From the NCBI RefSeq assembly GCF_019635155.1, contig NZ_JAHBZY010000019.1, forward strand, positions 1 to 64,000: 64,000 bases of DNA. The letters run 5' to 3'. Positions 9,865-18,350 of the stretch are shown one piece after another; position 1 is the stretch's first letter; every line of letters starts with the position of its first letter. A program made the position numbers and the translations under genes. A model generated the notes under the pieces. That model made no database searches and was not told where the DNA came from. It saw only the letters and a list, made by a program, of their open reading frames with translations. This stretch comes from Nitrosomonas sp. GTDB taxonomy: Bacteria > Pseudomonadota > Gammaproteobacteria > Burkholderiales > Nitrosomonadaceae.

Positions 9865-12800
9865 ATGCAACTATCCTTAAAACTAACTACAACGCTTTTT
9901 TTGTTTTTCATCATATTATTCGGTATCCGTATCGCCTCCGCCGGCAATTCCATTTTCCACCACACCATGCAAATCCAGTTGTTGCCGGAGTCCTCCGAGA
10001 TCCGCGTCAAGGATCGGATTCAAATCCCGGAACATTTGCATAATGTCGGCGAGCCGGTGAAACTGAAGTTTTATTTACATGCCGCACTAGCGATCACTGA
10101 TGTGCAGGATGCGACACTCGAAGCGGATGGCGATGAGATTGCACTGAAATCCCGGCCGATTTCGGTGCGGCAATACGCGATCACGCTGCCACCCGGCCAG
10201 AAAGCATTCACGTTGCAATACGGCGGTCAGATCCATCATGCAGTGCAGGGTCCGGGGCAGGAATATTCGCGCAGTTTCGGTTCAACGCCAGGCGTTATTT
10301 CGCCGGAAGGTGTGTTTTTGGCAAGCGCCAGCGCATGGTATCCGCATTTCGGCGATGCTTTAGTGTCGTTCCAGTTGGATATTCAGGTGCCTTCCGACTG
10401 GGATGTGGTGAGTCAGGGATCGCTCGTGCGCGAAAACAGCACCAGTGAAGCGCAACACATCGTTTGGGAGGAAAAACAGCCGCAGGACGATATCTACTTG
10501 ATTGCGGCAAAATTCCACCGGTATGCGCAATCCGCCGGCGCGGTGAACGCGATGGTGTATCTACGGAGCGCCGATCAACCGCTGGCGCAGAGGTATCTGG
10601 ACGCCACCGCGCAATACATCGCGATGTACAACAAGCTGATCGGCCCTTACCCTTACAGCAAGTTCGCGTTGGTCGAGAATTTCTGGGAAAGCGGCTACGG
10701 TATGCCATCGTTCACACTGCTCGGCTCCAAGGTGATCCGTCTGCCGTTCATTTTGCATTCGTCGTATCCGCACGAAATTCTGCATAATTACTGGGGAAAC
10801 GGTGTTTTCGTCGATTACGCCAAAGGCAATTGGGCTGAAGGCTTAACCGCTTACCTGGCCGATCATCTGATCAACGAACAACGTGGCAAAGGCGAAGAAT
10901 ACCGCCGCGACGTACTGCAAAAATACGCGGATTTCGTCAATCACGAAAAAGATTTCCCGATCATTCGCTTCGTGTCACGTCATAGCGCCAGCTCGGAAGC
11001 AATCGGTTACGGCAAGACTATGATGTTCTTCCATATGCTGCGGCTGGAATTGGGTAACGATGCCTTCACCAAAGTGCTGCGGCGCTTCTATCAGCAATTC
11101 AAATTCCAACAAGCGACGTTTGCCGACTTGCTCACCACGTTCAACACCGTCGCCGGCAAGGATTTGTCACAGCAATTCGAGCAATGGGTGCATCGCGCCG
11201 GCGCGCCGGATCTGGTGCTGCGCAGCGCCGAAACCGAACCGCACGACGATGGCTATAAGCTCACACTGACCGTCGAGCAAACCCAAGCGGGTGAACCGTA
11301 TCGCTTGCAAATGCCATTAGCCATTACATTGCGCGGTGAAGATATGGCCGTCGAATCGCACATCATTCTCGAACAGAAAAAACAAACGTTCGAGTTGGAA
11401 TTCGCCAGCCGCCCGGTGCGCATCGACCTCGATCCGCATTTCGACGTGTTCCGCCGCCTGGATAGCCGCGAAATTCCCTCGGCATTGTCGCAAGGATTCG
11501 GCGCGGAAAAACCGCTGCTGATCTTACCGGCACGGGAGCAGAAAACTATGCTGGAAGCTTACCGCACACTCGCGGCCAATTGGCAGAAAACCCAGGCAAG
11601 TCCGCTGGAAATCGTCACCGACGATCAATTGAAAACGCTCCCCGATAATCGTACCGTCTGGATTCTCGGTTGGCAAAACCGGTTTGCGAACAATGTTTTA
11701 AAAAACCTTGCCGAGCGCGATGTCTCGTATCAATCCGGCCAATTGCAGCTCAATCATAAACGCTACCCGCAAAATGGTCATGCGATCGTGTTAAGCGCGC
11801 GGCAATCCGCCAATCCCGATAAAACTTTGCTGTGGGTCGCCGCCGACACGCCGCAAGCAGTCACCGAACTCGCCATCAAACTGCCGCACTACCGCAAATA
11901 CAGCTATTTGGTGTTCAAAGGCGATGAGCTGACCAATATCGACAAAGGCCAATGGCCGATTTTGCAGTCACCGCTGTCGCAGCCGGTAGCGCAAAAAGAC
12001 GGATTTAAGGTCGACGCCGCACACGCGGCGCATGCCGGCATCACCAAGCCGCGCCGGGCATTGGCGGAACTGCCGCCGGTATTTTCCGAAAGCCGCATGA
12101 TGGCGGATATTCATCACCTGGCGCATGAATCGTACAAAGGCCGCGAACTCGGCACGCCGGAACTGGACGAAGCCGCGACTTACATCGCCAAGCAGTTCCA
12201 GCAAATCGGCCTGCTGCCGGGCAGTGATAGCGGCAGTTTTTTCCAGACCTGGCAACAGGATGTCGGTCTGCCGAAAGGCAACATCACCTTGCGTAACGTC
12301 GTCGGCATTCTGCCCGGCACCAACCCGCAACTCGCCGGGCAAAGCTTAGTAATCGGCGCGCATTACGATCACCTCGGCACTGGCTGGCCCGACGTGCGCG
12401 CCGCGCATCAAGGCAAAATCCATCACGGCGCGGACGACAACGCCAGCGGCATCGCGGTGATGCTGGAACTCGCGCGCCAGATCGTGCCGAAATGGCAACC
12501 GGAGCGCACCGTCATCTTCGTCGCATTCACTGGCGAAGAAGCCAACCTGCTCGGCTCCAAACATTATGTCCGCAGCAGCGAAAAATTCCCGGTCGATAAA
12601 ATCATCGCGATGTTGAATCTGGACACCGTCGGGCGGCTGGAAAACAATCCCGTTACGGTATTCGGCACCGGCACTGCGCGTGAGCTGGTGCACATCTTCC
12701 GCGGCGCGAGCTTCGTCACCGGCATTCCGGTCAACCCCGTGCAAGACGACTTCGGCTCCAGCGACCAAGCGGCGTTCATCCAAGCTGGCATTCCGGCGGT

Positions 12801-13401
12801 GCAATTCTTCGCCAGCGCGCACGAGGACTACCACGCTCCCGGCGACACCGTCGATAAAATCGACTCCGCCGGATTGGTCAAAGTCGCCGCGATCCTGAAG
12901 GAAGCCAGCGAATACCTCGCCAACCGCATCGAACCGCTCACGGTCACACTATCGGCAGCGTCCGCCGAATCCACCGAACCGAGGGAAATGCTGAGTAATT
13001 CGGCGAACGAGAGGAAGCACGAGGCGCACGGAACGCAGCAACCAAGACATATCAACAAGATAGGCAAGGATGCGAGTACCGCGCAACGAAGTGATTCGCT
13101 CGTGCAGTCAATTAATCAGGATTTCCCTAAAGAAAAACGCACAGCCAGTCTAGGCACGGTGCCTGATTTCTCCTATCAAGGCGAAGGCGTGCGCATCGAC
13201 AACACCCTCCCCGGCTCCCCGGCACAACAAGCAGGACTGCAACAAGGCGACATTTTGATTCAACTGGCCGGGCAACCGGTTAGCGACTTGGCGTCGTATG
13301 CGGCGATTTTGCGATCGTTAAAGGCGGGAGAGAAAGTGGAATTGAAATATCGAAGGAATGATGCGGTTATGGAAGCTGAGGCGGTGCTGGTGGAACGGTA
13401 G
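9865..13401 (+). CDS. Exported M1-type/M28 double metallopeptidase with C-terminal PDZ domain
   Basis: A very large protein of 1178 aa from the ATG at 9865, which begins the signal peptide; an ATG at 9820 would add 15 residues. Domain 1 is gluzincin-like (M1): HEILH is encoded at 10771-10785 and the third ligand Glu follows in NWAEGLTAY, 17 residues after the second His rather than the usual 18. Domain 2 is an M28 aminopeptidase with the full metal set: [37 protein letters not shown] and [13 protein letters not shown] domain ([20 protein letters not shown]) ends the chain. Between M28 and PDZ lies a 50-residue insert from a palindromic repeat element (12981-13129). It probably degrades peptides in the periplasm or outside the cell. 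The combination of two peptidase folds is unusual. Confidence 0.85.
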   Translation: MQLSLKLTTTLFLFFIILFGIRIASAGNSIFHHTMQIQLLPESSEIRVKDRIQIPEHLHNVGEPVKLKFYLHAALAITDVQDATLEADGDEIALKSRPISVRQYAITLPPGQKAFTLQYGGQIHHAVQGPGQEYSRSFGSTPGVISPEGVFLASASAWYPHFGDALVSFQLDIQVPSDWDVVSQGSLVRENSTSEAQHIVWEEKQPQDDIYLIAAKFHRYAQSAGAVNAMVYLRSADQPLAQRYLDATAQYIAMYNKLIGPYPYSKFALVENFWESGYGMPSFTLLGSKVIRLPFILHSSYPHEILHNYWGNGVFVDYAKGNWAEGLTAYLADHLINEQRGKGEEYRRDVLQKYADFVNHEKDFPIIRFVSRHSASSEAIGYGKTMMFFHMLRLELGNDAFTKVLRRFYQQFKFQQATFADLLTTFNTVAGKDLSQQFEQWVHRAGAPDLVLRSAETEPHDDGYKLTLTVEQTQAGEPYRLQMPLAITLRGEDMAVESHIILEQKKQTFELEFASRPVRIDLDPHFDVFRRLDSREIPSALSQGFGAEKPLLILPAREQKTMLEAYRTLAANWQKTQASPLEIVTDDQLKTLPDNRTVWILGWQNRFANNVLKNLAERDVSYQSGQLQLNHKRYPQNGHAIVLSARQSANPDKTLLWVAADTPQAVTELAIKLPHYRKYSYLVFKGDELTNIDKGQWPILQSPLSQPVAQKDGFKVDAAHAAHAGITKPRRALAELPPVFSESRMMADIHHLAHESYKGRELGTPELDEAATYIAKQFQQIGLLPGSDSGSFFQTWQQDVGLPKGNITLRNVVGILPGTNPQLAGQSLVIGAHYDHLGTGWPDVRAAHQGKIHHGADDNASGIAVMLELARQIVPKWQPERTVIFVAFTGEEANLLGSKHYVRSSEKFPVDKIIAMLNLDTVGRLENNPVTVFGTGTARELVHIFRGASFVTGIPVNPVQDDFGSSDQAAFIQAGIPAVQFFASAHEDYHAPGDTVDKIDSAGLVKVAAILKEASEYLANRIEPLTVTLSAASAESTEPREMLSNSANERKHEAHGTQQPRHINKIGKDASTAQRSDSLVQSINQDFPKEKRTASLGTVPDFSYQGEGVRIDNTLPGSPAQQAGLQQGDILIQLAGQPVSDLASYAAILRSLKAGEKVELKYRRNDAVMEAEAVLVER
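12981..13129 (+). mobile_element. Palindromic MITE-like element, copy 1, inserted in frame in the peptidase gene
   Basis: About 149 bp with imperfect terminal inverted repeats: left GAGGGAAATGCTGAGTAATT, right end reverse-complemented TTAGGGAAATCCTGATTAAT. The interior (GAGGCGCACGGAACGC to AGTCAATTAATCA) is nearly identical to the copy at 17371-17520. Read in the peptidase frame it encodes [13 protein letters not shown] through [14 protein letters not shown], so the insertion left the host frame open. Confidence 0.8.
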
Positions 13402-13634
13402 CAAATGGTTGCTGATTCCGGATTGCTTCGATTGCTGGAGCATTATTCGATTAGCCAAAGGAAGCTTGCCATCAAAAATAATAGAGTGTTACTCTATGAA
13501 ATGCTTGTTTTTCATGTTGAAACGATCGTGCTCGCATCTTTCAAGGATAGATCGAGTAAATTGTTAATTGAGCCACTTGTTCATTCACACGAATTAACCG
13601 AACCTCCTTCACAAGAATCAAACAAACAGAAATC

Positions 13635-15107
13635 TTGAAACGAATAAATATCCAATCGCTACTACAAGCAAAAGATTCATTGAAAGAAGGTAGTTTCAAG
13701 GAGTTCTTGAAGCACTATGGCATAGAAATCAAAGGTGCAGAAATTGAGGATCTAAGAATTCTAGCCAAAGCCCTGAGCGGCATTGGGTGCAGCATAGGAG
13801 CTTTAGATAGGTTTTATGTGGGTTACAAAATTCCGCAGATAGGCAAAGAGTTTGACTTGCTACGTTTTGGCCGAAAGTGCATTATAAACGTAGAACTCAA
13901 GAATAACTGCTCGGAAGACAAAATTAAGAAGCAACTAATACGAAACAAATACTACTTGAGCTTCATTGGAAGGAAAGTTTACGCCTTCACTTTTATATCC
14001 GAATCCCAAGAGCTGCACTTTCTACGAGATGACGAACAACTAGAAAAAACCAAAGTTGACCACTTAGCGGAATTACTCACCAATCAGGATATAGATGATG
14101 CGGAAGTTCCGGATGCATTATTCAATCCATCTGACTACCTAGTTTCACCTTTCAACTCCACGAAAAAGTTCTTAGCTGGGGAATATTTCCTAACACATCA
14201 GCAAGAAGATGTGAGAAATCAAATCATTGATTCCCTGAAGCTACCCAAAGCAGCGAAATTCATTTCAATCATTGGCAGCGCGGGAACAGGAAAGACCCTA
14301 TTAACATACGATATCGCAAAGCATCTTATAGGCAACAAGAAAAGTCCGCTCATCATCCACTGCGGACTACTAAATAACGGTCACGCAGAGTTGATAAAAA
14401 ATGGCTGGGTGATTACTCCAATAAAAAACTACAGCAACCACGATCTTGCAAATTATGATTTAGTTATCATCGATGAGGCTCAAAGAATCTATCCCAAACA
14501 ACTAGACACTATCATCGAGAAAGCAAGGCTAGCAAACTGCTGCTGCATCTTCTCACACGACAAACTTCAAACGCTAGCAAACTGGGAAAAAAAGAGCGAT
14601 ATTAGCGCGAAGATTGGCTCAATCAATCCAATTACCCAATACAAACTATCGGAGAAGATAAGAACAAACAAAGAAATAGCCACATTCATAAAAATGCTCT
14701 TCAACAACAAGAAATCTCTGCCCATTTCAAGTAATGGCAACATCGAATTAAATTATTTCAACACCACAATAGACGCAAAAAGTTACCTAGACGCACTCGA
14801 TGAAAGCAGATGGGAAATTTTGCGATTCACCCCATCACAGTACAATAATGAACATCACAAGAAATACTCGGAAGTATCGAACAGAACATCACATCAAGTA
14901 ATCGGGCAAGAATTTGACGGCGTTGCTGTAACGATTGATCAGTTTTTCTCCTACGATGACAATGGCGATCTGATTTATAAAGGTGGCGCATACTACGACC
15001 TACCCAAGATGTTATTCCAAAACATCACAAGAGCCAGAAAGAAATTGAATCTAGTAATTATAGGCAATGAAGAATTGCTAAATAGATGTATCACCATCCT
15101 ACAATAG
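13635..15107 (+). CDS. PD-(D/E)XK nuclease fused to a DUF2075-type SF1 helicase/NTPase (probable defence protein)
   Basis: A 490-aa protein starting at TTG 13635. The N-terminal part fits a restriction-endonuclease-like fold: IPQIGKEFDLL then INVELKNN, giving E72, D74, E87 and K89. The C-terminal two thirds are a P-loop NTPase of the DUF2075/UvrD-like group: Walker A GSAGTGKT near residues 213-220, Walker B LVIIDEAQRI near 279, KLSEKIRTNKEIATFIK and a final helicase-like block NITRARKKLNLVIIG. Proteins joining such nucleases and SF1 motors are frequent in phage-defence and restriction loci. It stands alone, is AT-rich compared with its neighbours and lies in an accessory patch, all signs of transfer. 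The function is inferred from domains only, and no Shine-Dalgarno sequence is clear for the TTG start. Confidence 0.72.
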   Translation: MKRINIQSLLQAKDSLKEGSFKEFLKHYGIEIKGAEIEDLRILAKALSGIGCSIGALDRFYVGYKIPQIGKEFDLLRFGRKCIINVELKNNCSEDKIKKQLIRNKYYLSFIGRKVYAFTFISESQELHFLRDDEQLEKTKVDHLAELLTNQDIDDAEVPDALFNPSDYLVSPFNSTKKFLAGEYFLTHQQEDVRNQIIDSLKLPKAAKFISIIGSAGTGKTLLTYDIAKHLIGNKKSPLIIHCGLLNNGHAELIKNGWVITPIKNYSNHDLANYDLVIIDEAQRIYPKQLDTIIEKARLANCCCIFSHDKLQTLANWEKKSDISAKIGSINPITQYKLSEKIRTNKEIATFIKMLFNNKKSLPISSNGNIELNYFNTTIDAKSYLDALDESRWEILRFTPSQYNNEHHKKYSEVSNRTSHQVIGQEFDGVAVTIDQFFSYDDNGDLIYKGGAYYDLPKMLFQNITRARKKLNLVIIGNEELLNRCITILQ

Positions 15108-15126
15108 CCATTAAACAAAAAACAAA

Positions 15127-15428
15127 GGGTCAGACTCGATAGATTATGCTTCGCACAAGGGGTCAGATCTTGAATTTTCCTTAACAAGAATACCAAGAAA
15201 TGAAGATCATTCTAAAAACAACACTTTCCAAAAAAGACCAAGTAATCCTGGATTCGCTGCAAAAAGCCGTGCCCCAGGCACTTGAAAGGAAACGCCGCTT
15301 GGGCCATTACGCCGTAGTCTGGCGGAATGGCAAACCAGTGATGATCGGTGAGGATGCACCGAAGATATCTGAAGATTCCGCCAGTTATGAAGCTGGTAAA
15401 GGCTTTTAGAGCAATGAAGTCTGACCCC
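15127..15428. repeat. GGGTCAGA motifs in inverted orientation around the orphan 69-aa gene
   Basis: GGGTCAGAC at 15127-15135 and GGGGTCAGA at 15159-15167 lie upstream of the gene at 15200, and the reverse complement TCTGACCCC at 15420-15428 lies just behind its stop. GGGGTCAGA-type palindromes often border small mobile units linked to REP-associated tyrosine transposases; no such transposase is in the window. Confidence 0.5.
15200..15409 (+). CDS. Orphan copy of the 69-aa zeta-kinase partner (putative antitoxin)
   Basis: A 69-aa protein closely similar, end to end, to the one at 16652, which directly follows a zeta-toxin-like kinase. Shared blocks are [25 protein letters not shown] and the N-terminal MKI-LKTT. 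Here no kinase gene accompanies it: the neighbours are the nuclease-helicase gene and a secreted protein gene. It may be the survivor of a duplicated two-gene module or an anti-addiction copy. The GGGTCAGA motifs on both sides suggest that it was mobilised as a unit. I do not recognise a named family; the toxin-antitoxin reading rests on gene order. Confidence 0.6.
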   Translation: MKIILKTTLSKKDQVILDSLQKAVPQALERKRRLGHYAVVWRNGKPVMIGEDAPKISEDSASYEAGKGF

Positions 15429-15495
15429 CATCGATTTTCAGATTCCCTCCGTGTTACGCACTGCGACACCGGTTATTTCAAACATTAATAACCGC

Positions 15496-15981
15496 ATGCG
15501 ATACCACCACCTTTTACTCTTGGTTTTTCTATTTCAGTCAATTCCTGCCCTCCCAGCATCGAGCACATGCCCGGAAGTTTCAAATTACGAATGTTTGGTA
15601 AAAAATTCGATGCAGGTGTATCAAGAAGATGCTGAGCAATGGTGGAAAATTTACCATCACACCGCCGCCAAAGCCAAGAAATGCGAGAATTTCATCGACG
15701 TTACGCTTTTCTTGCGACTGTGGTCTGGCGGCACTGACGGAGAAATGGCCGAGGGTCTTACCACCGATACCGAGGAAATTCTGATCACGAACAGTCCGTG
15801 TTTTTTTGAAGGATTATTGGAGCTATCAAAGGTAGAAATAGCTGCGTTCATTACGCACTATTGCCCACTGACAGAACCGGGGCTCATTGTCAAAGCACTC
15901 AAGCAAGCCTTGGAAAATGCACGCTACCGGCACATAGCAGCGCAATTACTGCATGAAACTTGCATTCAAGCCACAGATTGA
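15496..15981 (+). CDS. Small exported protein of unknown function
   Basis: From the ATG at 15496 this is a 161-aa protein with a signal peptide (MRYHHLLLLVFLFQSIPALP, ending ASS) and a cysteine-containing mature part: CPEVSNYECLV, CENFIDVTLFLRLWSGGTDG, NSPCFFEGLLEL, THYCPLTEPG and HETCIQATD. It is mostly helical and carries about six cysteines, so it probably folds in the periplasm. The longer open frame starts 15 codons upstream without a signal peptide. A broken copy of its 5' half and upstream DNA lies at 17945-18143. I do not recognise the family. Confidence 0.6.
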   Translation: MRYHHLLLLVFLFQSIPALPASSTCPEVSNYECLVKNSMQVYQEDAEQWWKIYHHTAAKAKKCENFIDVTLFLRLWSGGTDGEMAEGLTTDTEEILITNSPCFFEGLLELSKVEIAAFITHYCPLTEPGLIVKALKQALENARYRHIAAQLLHETCIQATD

Positions 15982-16023
15982 CGAAATTATATCCATCATT
16001 CACGGCGCATCCTCACAATCCAC

Positions 16024-16083
16024 ATGAAAGCCAAGATCATTCAACTTAAACGAATACAAAAAAATCACAGGGAGATTGTGTAA
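16024..16083 (+). CDS. Possible 19-codon leader peptide overlapping the zeta-like gene
   Basis: ATG at 16024 opens [19 protein letters not shown] and stops at TAA 16081-16083, whose last A is the first base of the kinase ATG (TAATG). Such overlaps allow termination-reinitiation coupling, and the kinase site GGGAG lies inside this frame. It is very short, so it may be chance or the tail of a lost antitoxin. Confidence 0.25.
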   Translation: MKAKIIQLKRIQKNHREIV

Positions 16084-16655
16084 TGCCTACCTGCTGGATC
16101 ATTGCCGGTCCCAACGGCGGAGGCAAAACCACCTTCGCACTGGAATATCTATCCAAGGTGGCGGACTGTTCTCATTTTGTTAATGCCGATCTGATCGCGG
16201 CGGGTCTTTCCCCGCTGGCACCGGAACGCGAACTGATTGCGGCAAGCCGTATCTTTTTGAACGAAATCGAAGAAAACATCAATCGCCGCGAGAATTTTGC
16301 ATTCGAAACCACGCTTTCAGGCCGTAGTTATCTGCGTCTGATTGATCGGCTGCAACGTGATGGCTGGCGAGTAGAGTTGATCTATCTTGCTTTGCCCAGC
16401 GCCAGAATATCGGAAATGCGTGTCGCGGAAAGGGTTGCGCATGGCGGCCATAATATTCCGTTGCACGACATCGAGCGGCGTTTCCCGCGCAGCCTAGCTA
16501 ATTTGCTCAATATATTTAGCCACAAAGTTGATCGCTGCACTTGTTTCATGAATGATGGTGAAAGTCCCATTTTAGTGTTTGAACAAAAAGGCGGCAGTCG
16601 TGATATTCTTCACGAAGGATATTATCACCAGTTATTAACAAGCATCACCAAATGA
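16083..16655 (+). CDS. Zeta-toxin-like P-loop kinase (COG4185 type)
   Basis: A 190-aa protein with Walker A GPNGGGKT at residues 9-16, [15 protein letters not shown] (the zeta substrate-binding region), [20 protein letters not shown], and the arginine-rich [22 protein letters not shown] lid. This is the compact zeta-domain group, whose larger relatives phosphorylate UDP-N-acetylglucosamine and stop cell-wall synthesis. The next gene starts within the stop codon (ATGA), giving a two-gene module with a 69-aa protein. In classic epsilon/zeta systems the antitoxin comes first, here the small gene comes second. Toxin activity has not been shown for all COG4185 proteins; some may act in housekeeping, so toxicity is an inference. 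Confidence 0.75.
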   Translation: MPTCWIIAGPNGGGKTTFALEYLSKVADCSHFVNADLIAAGLSPLAPERELIAASRIFLNEIEENINRRENFAFETTLSGRSYLRLIDRLQRDGWRVELIYLALPSARISEMRVAERVAHGGHNIPLHDIERRFPRSLANLLNIFSHKVDRCTCFMNDGESPILVFEQKGGSRDILHEGYYHQLLTSITK

Positions 16656-16861
16656 AAATTACACTAAAAACAACGCCTTCCAAAGAAAGTCAAGTGATCC
16701 TGGATGCGCTGCAAAAGGCCGTGTCCCAGACGCTTGAAAGGAAACGCCGCTTGGGGCATTACGCCGTCGTCTGTCGTGATGGCAAGCCGGTGATGATCGG
16801 TGAGGATGCGCCGAAGGTATCGGAAAATCCTGCCAGTTATGAGACTGACAAAAACTTTTAA
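16652..16861 (+). CDS. 69-aa partner of the zeta-like kinase (putative antitoxin)
   Basis: The start overlaps the kinase stop by four bases (ATGA). The protein reads [20 protein letters not shown], then [20 protein letters not shown] and [11 protein letters not shown], and has a second copy at 15200. The C-terminal half looks like a short beta hairpin ([13 protein letters not shown]), the N-terminal half like a helix. Tight coupling to the kinase and its small size suggest an antitoxin or regulator of the kinase. There is no recognisable DNA-binding motif, so autoregulation like that of VapB/MazE types is not indicated. Confidence 0.65.
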   Translation: MKITLKTTPSKESQVILDALQKAVSQTLERKRRLGHYAVVCRDGKPVMIGEDAPKVSENPASYETDKNF

Positions 16862-16932
16862 ATTAAAACACCCTGCCGCAAGCTCTCATTAAAAATTACA
16901 TTCTGTTTTTATTCAATTTACGTTAGGCGCTT

Positions 16933-17319
16933 ATGAGCATGCTCTCTTCATTGAAGACTCAGGCCAAGCAGCTTAAGCAGCACATCCTCACGGTGTATTT
17001 CGCTGCGCGTGATCCACGCACGCCCCTTCTTGTCCGCGCTCTGGCGGTATTCGTGGCTGCATATGCCCTCAGTCCCATTGACCTCATTCCAGATTTCATT
17101 CCGGTCATTGGCTACCTTGATGATCTATTGCTGATTCCGCTTGGTTTGGCCTTGGTTGTCCGGCTTACGCCACCAGAGGTTTTAGAGTCCGCCCGGGCGC
17201 GAGCGAAACAGGCCGCCAGCAAGCCAATCAGCTATACCGCCGCAGCATTCTTCGTAGCGTTATGGCTTGTCGTGGCATGGGTTGCTGTCAGTTGGGTCGT
17301 CAGTGTTGTTCGCACCTAA
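16933..17319 (+). CDS. DUF1232 (YkvA-like) membrane protein
   Basis: A 128-aa protein. The DUF1232 signature is clear: [20 protein letters not shown], then [20 protein letters not shown] and [20 protein letters not shown]-terminal hydrophobic stretch ([20 protein letters not shown]) adds a membrane anchor, so the protein should have two or three membrane-associated helices. The family is widespread and without established function. It is separated by 71 bp from the 69-aa gene and followed by the second palindromic element. Confidence 0.78.
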   Translation: MSMLSSLKTQAKQLKQHILTVYFAARDPRTPLLVRALAVFVAAYALSPIDLIPDFIPVIGYLDDLLLIPLGLALVVRLTPPEVLESARARAKQAASKPISYTAAAFFVALWLVVAWVAVSWVVSVVRT

Positions 17320-17370
17320 CATGATGTTCGAGAGAGACGCGCCAAAAGCGATGTTTTCCTCAACTTTACA

Positions 17371-17520
17371 TAAGGGAAGCGCTGATTAATTCAACGAACG
17401 TGATGAAGGGCGAGGCGCACGGAACGCAACAACCGAGACATATCAATCTGGTAGGCGAGGGAGTGAGTACCGCGCAACGAAGCAATTCGCTCGTGCAGTC
17501 AATTAATCAGCGCTTCCTTA
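17371..17520 (+). mobile_element. Palindromic MITE-like element, copy 2 (intergenic)
   Basis: About 150 bp with well preserved terminal inverted repeats: left TAAGGGAAGCGCTGATTAAT, right end reverse-complemented TAAGGAAGCGCTGATTAATT (one base shorter in the G-run). The interior matches copy 1 at 12981-13129 and is also open in one frame ([12 protein letters not shown] to STAQRSNSLVQSIN). Its right end abuts AGGAG, the ribosome site of the gene at 17529. Confidence 0.82.
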
Positions 17521-17528
17521 GGAGCAAT

Positions 17529-17882
17529 ATGAAACGAAGCATTGTTACCATCCTCCTGCTGCTAGCTGCCTTACCTATTGCTGCCTGGCAGTACAAATCA
17601 CTTTCCGGCCAATACCGCATCGCGGGTAAAACCATTATTGATCCGCCACTATCCGAAGCTAATGACACACACTTACACCTCACGTTGTCCGGCGCTGCCG
17701 CGCGAGATTTATACAACGCAATGAAAGTCGCCCCAAAACCTGACGAGTGTGCCGGCAACGGAACCATGATAAAGACCGTCGGAGAAATGCAGTGCCTTCG
17801 CTCCGGGGATGGAAAAAAGTATGAATGTTCATTCGCAATCGACATTGCAAACCAAACGATAACGGGAGCCAGCGTGTGTTAA
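17529..17882 (+). CDS. Small exported protein of unknown function
   Basis: A 117-aa protein with a signal peptide (MKRSIVTILLLLAALPIAAW) and a mature part with four cysteines: KPDECAGNGT, GEMQCLRSGD, KKYECSFAID and a C-terminal ASVC. The start at 17529 is supported by AGGAG and by the signal peptide. The open frame extends 43 codons further upstream, but that part is entirely the palindromic element and should not be counted as native protein. The family is unknown; the layout (two putative disulfides, beta-rich) suggests a periplasmic protein, perhaps an inhibitor or binding protein. Confidence 0.6.
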   Translation: MKRSIVTILLLLAALPIAAWQYKSLSGQYRIAGKTIIDPPLSEANDTHLHLTLSGAAARDLYNAMKVAPKPDECAGNGTMIKTVGEMQCLRSGDGKKYECSFAIDIANQTITGASVC

Positions 17883-17990
17883 TAGTTTTCCACCCGCCCC
17901 TAACCCGCAGTGAACCGGATGTCGGAACAGTATGTTGTTGGGATTTCTTCCGCGCTTCGCACCCCGGCGATTACTTCAAACGTTAACTCT

Positions 17991-18143
17991 ATGTGATTCC
18001 CCCGCTTTTTTCTCTTGGCTTTTCTAATTCAGTCAATTTCCGCCCTCCCAGCATCGAGCTCATGCCCGGAAGTTTCTGACTGTGCGAGTTTGTTAAAAAA
18101 CTCGCTTCAGTTGTATCAAGAGGATTTTGAGCAATGGTGGTAA
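17991..18143 (+). pseudogene. Truncated decayed copy of the exported-protein gene at 15496
   Basis: The DNA matches 15496 onward, and the similarity starts before the ATG (from about 17945). The copy reads ATG then TGA at codon 2, continues FPRFFLLAFLIQSISALPAS, CPEVSDCASLLKNSLQLYQE, and meets TAA at 18141-18143 where the intact gene has AAA. Similarity ends there. The rest of the 17883-18350 gap holds no gene that I can see. Confidence 0.75.
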
Positions 18144-18350
18144 GCCTCCAACCCCACCACCAACTCACACTCTTTCACTAATATTTCAATAATGCAGATT
18201 TCTCGGGAAATCTTTCATCACATTTTACAAAGACTTTACATTGTCTCAACAATTGAGGGGGATTGTTATTTTATAGTTTCACCATCGCAGCTTTGCTCAA
18301 CGATTAAATGAAACTTAAACAAATTTGAATGAAATATTAAGGAGACAATC

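Noticed and set aside
13405-13638. 77-codon plus-strand frame right after the peptidase stop
   Set aside because: No ribosome site, no recognisable domain, and two overlapping frames are equally open; the 233-bp spacer is more likely non-coding.
17400-17528. N-terminal extension of the exported protein at 17529
   Set aside because: The 43 codons are entirely inside the palindromic element; the signal peptide and ribosome site support the start at 17529.
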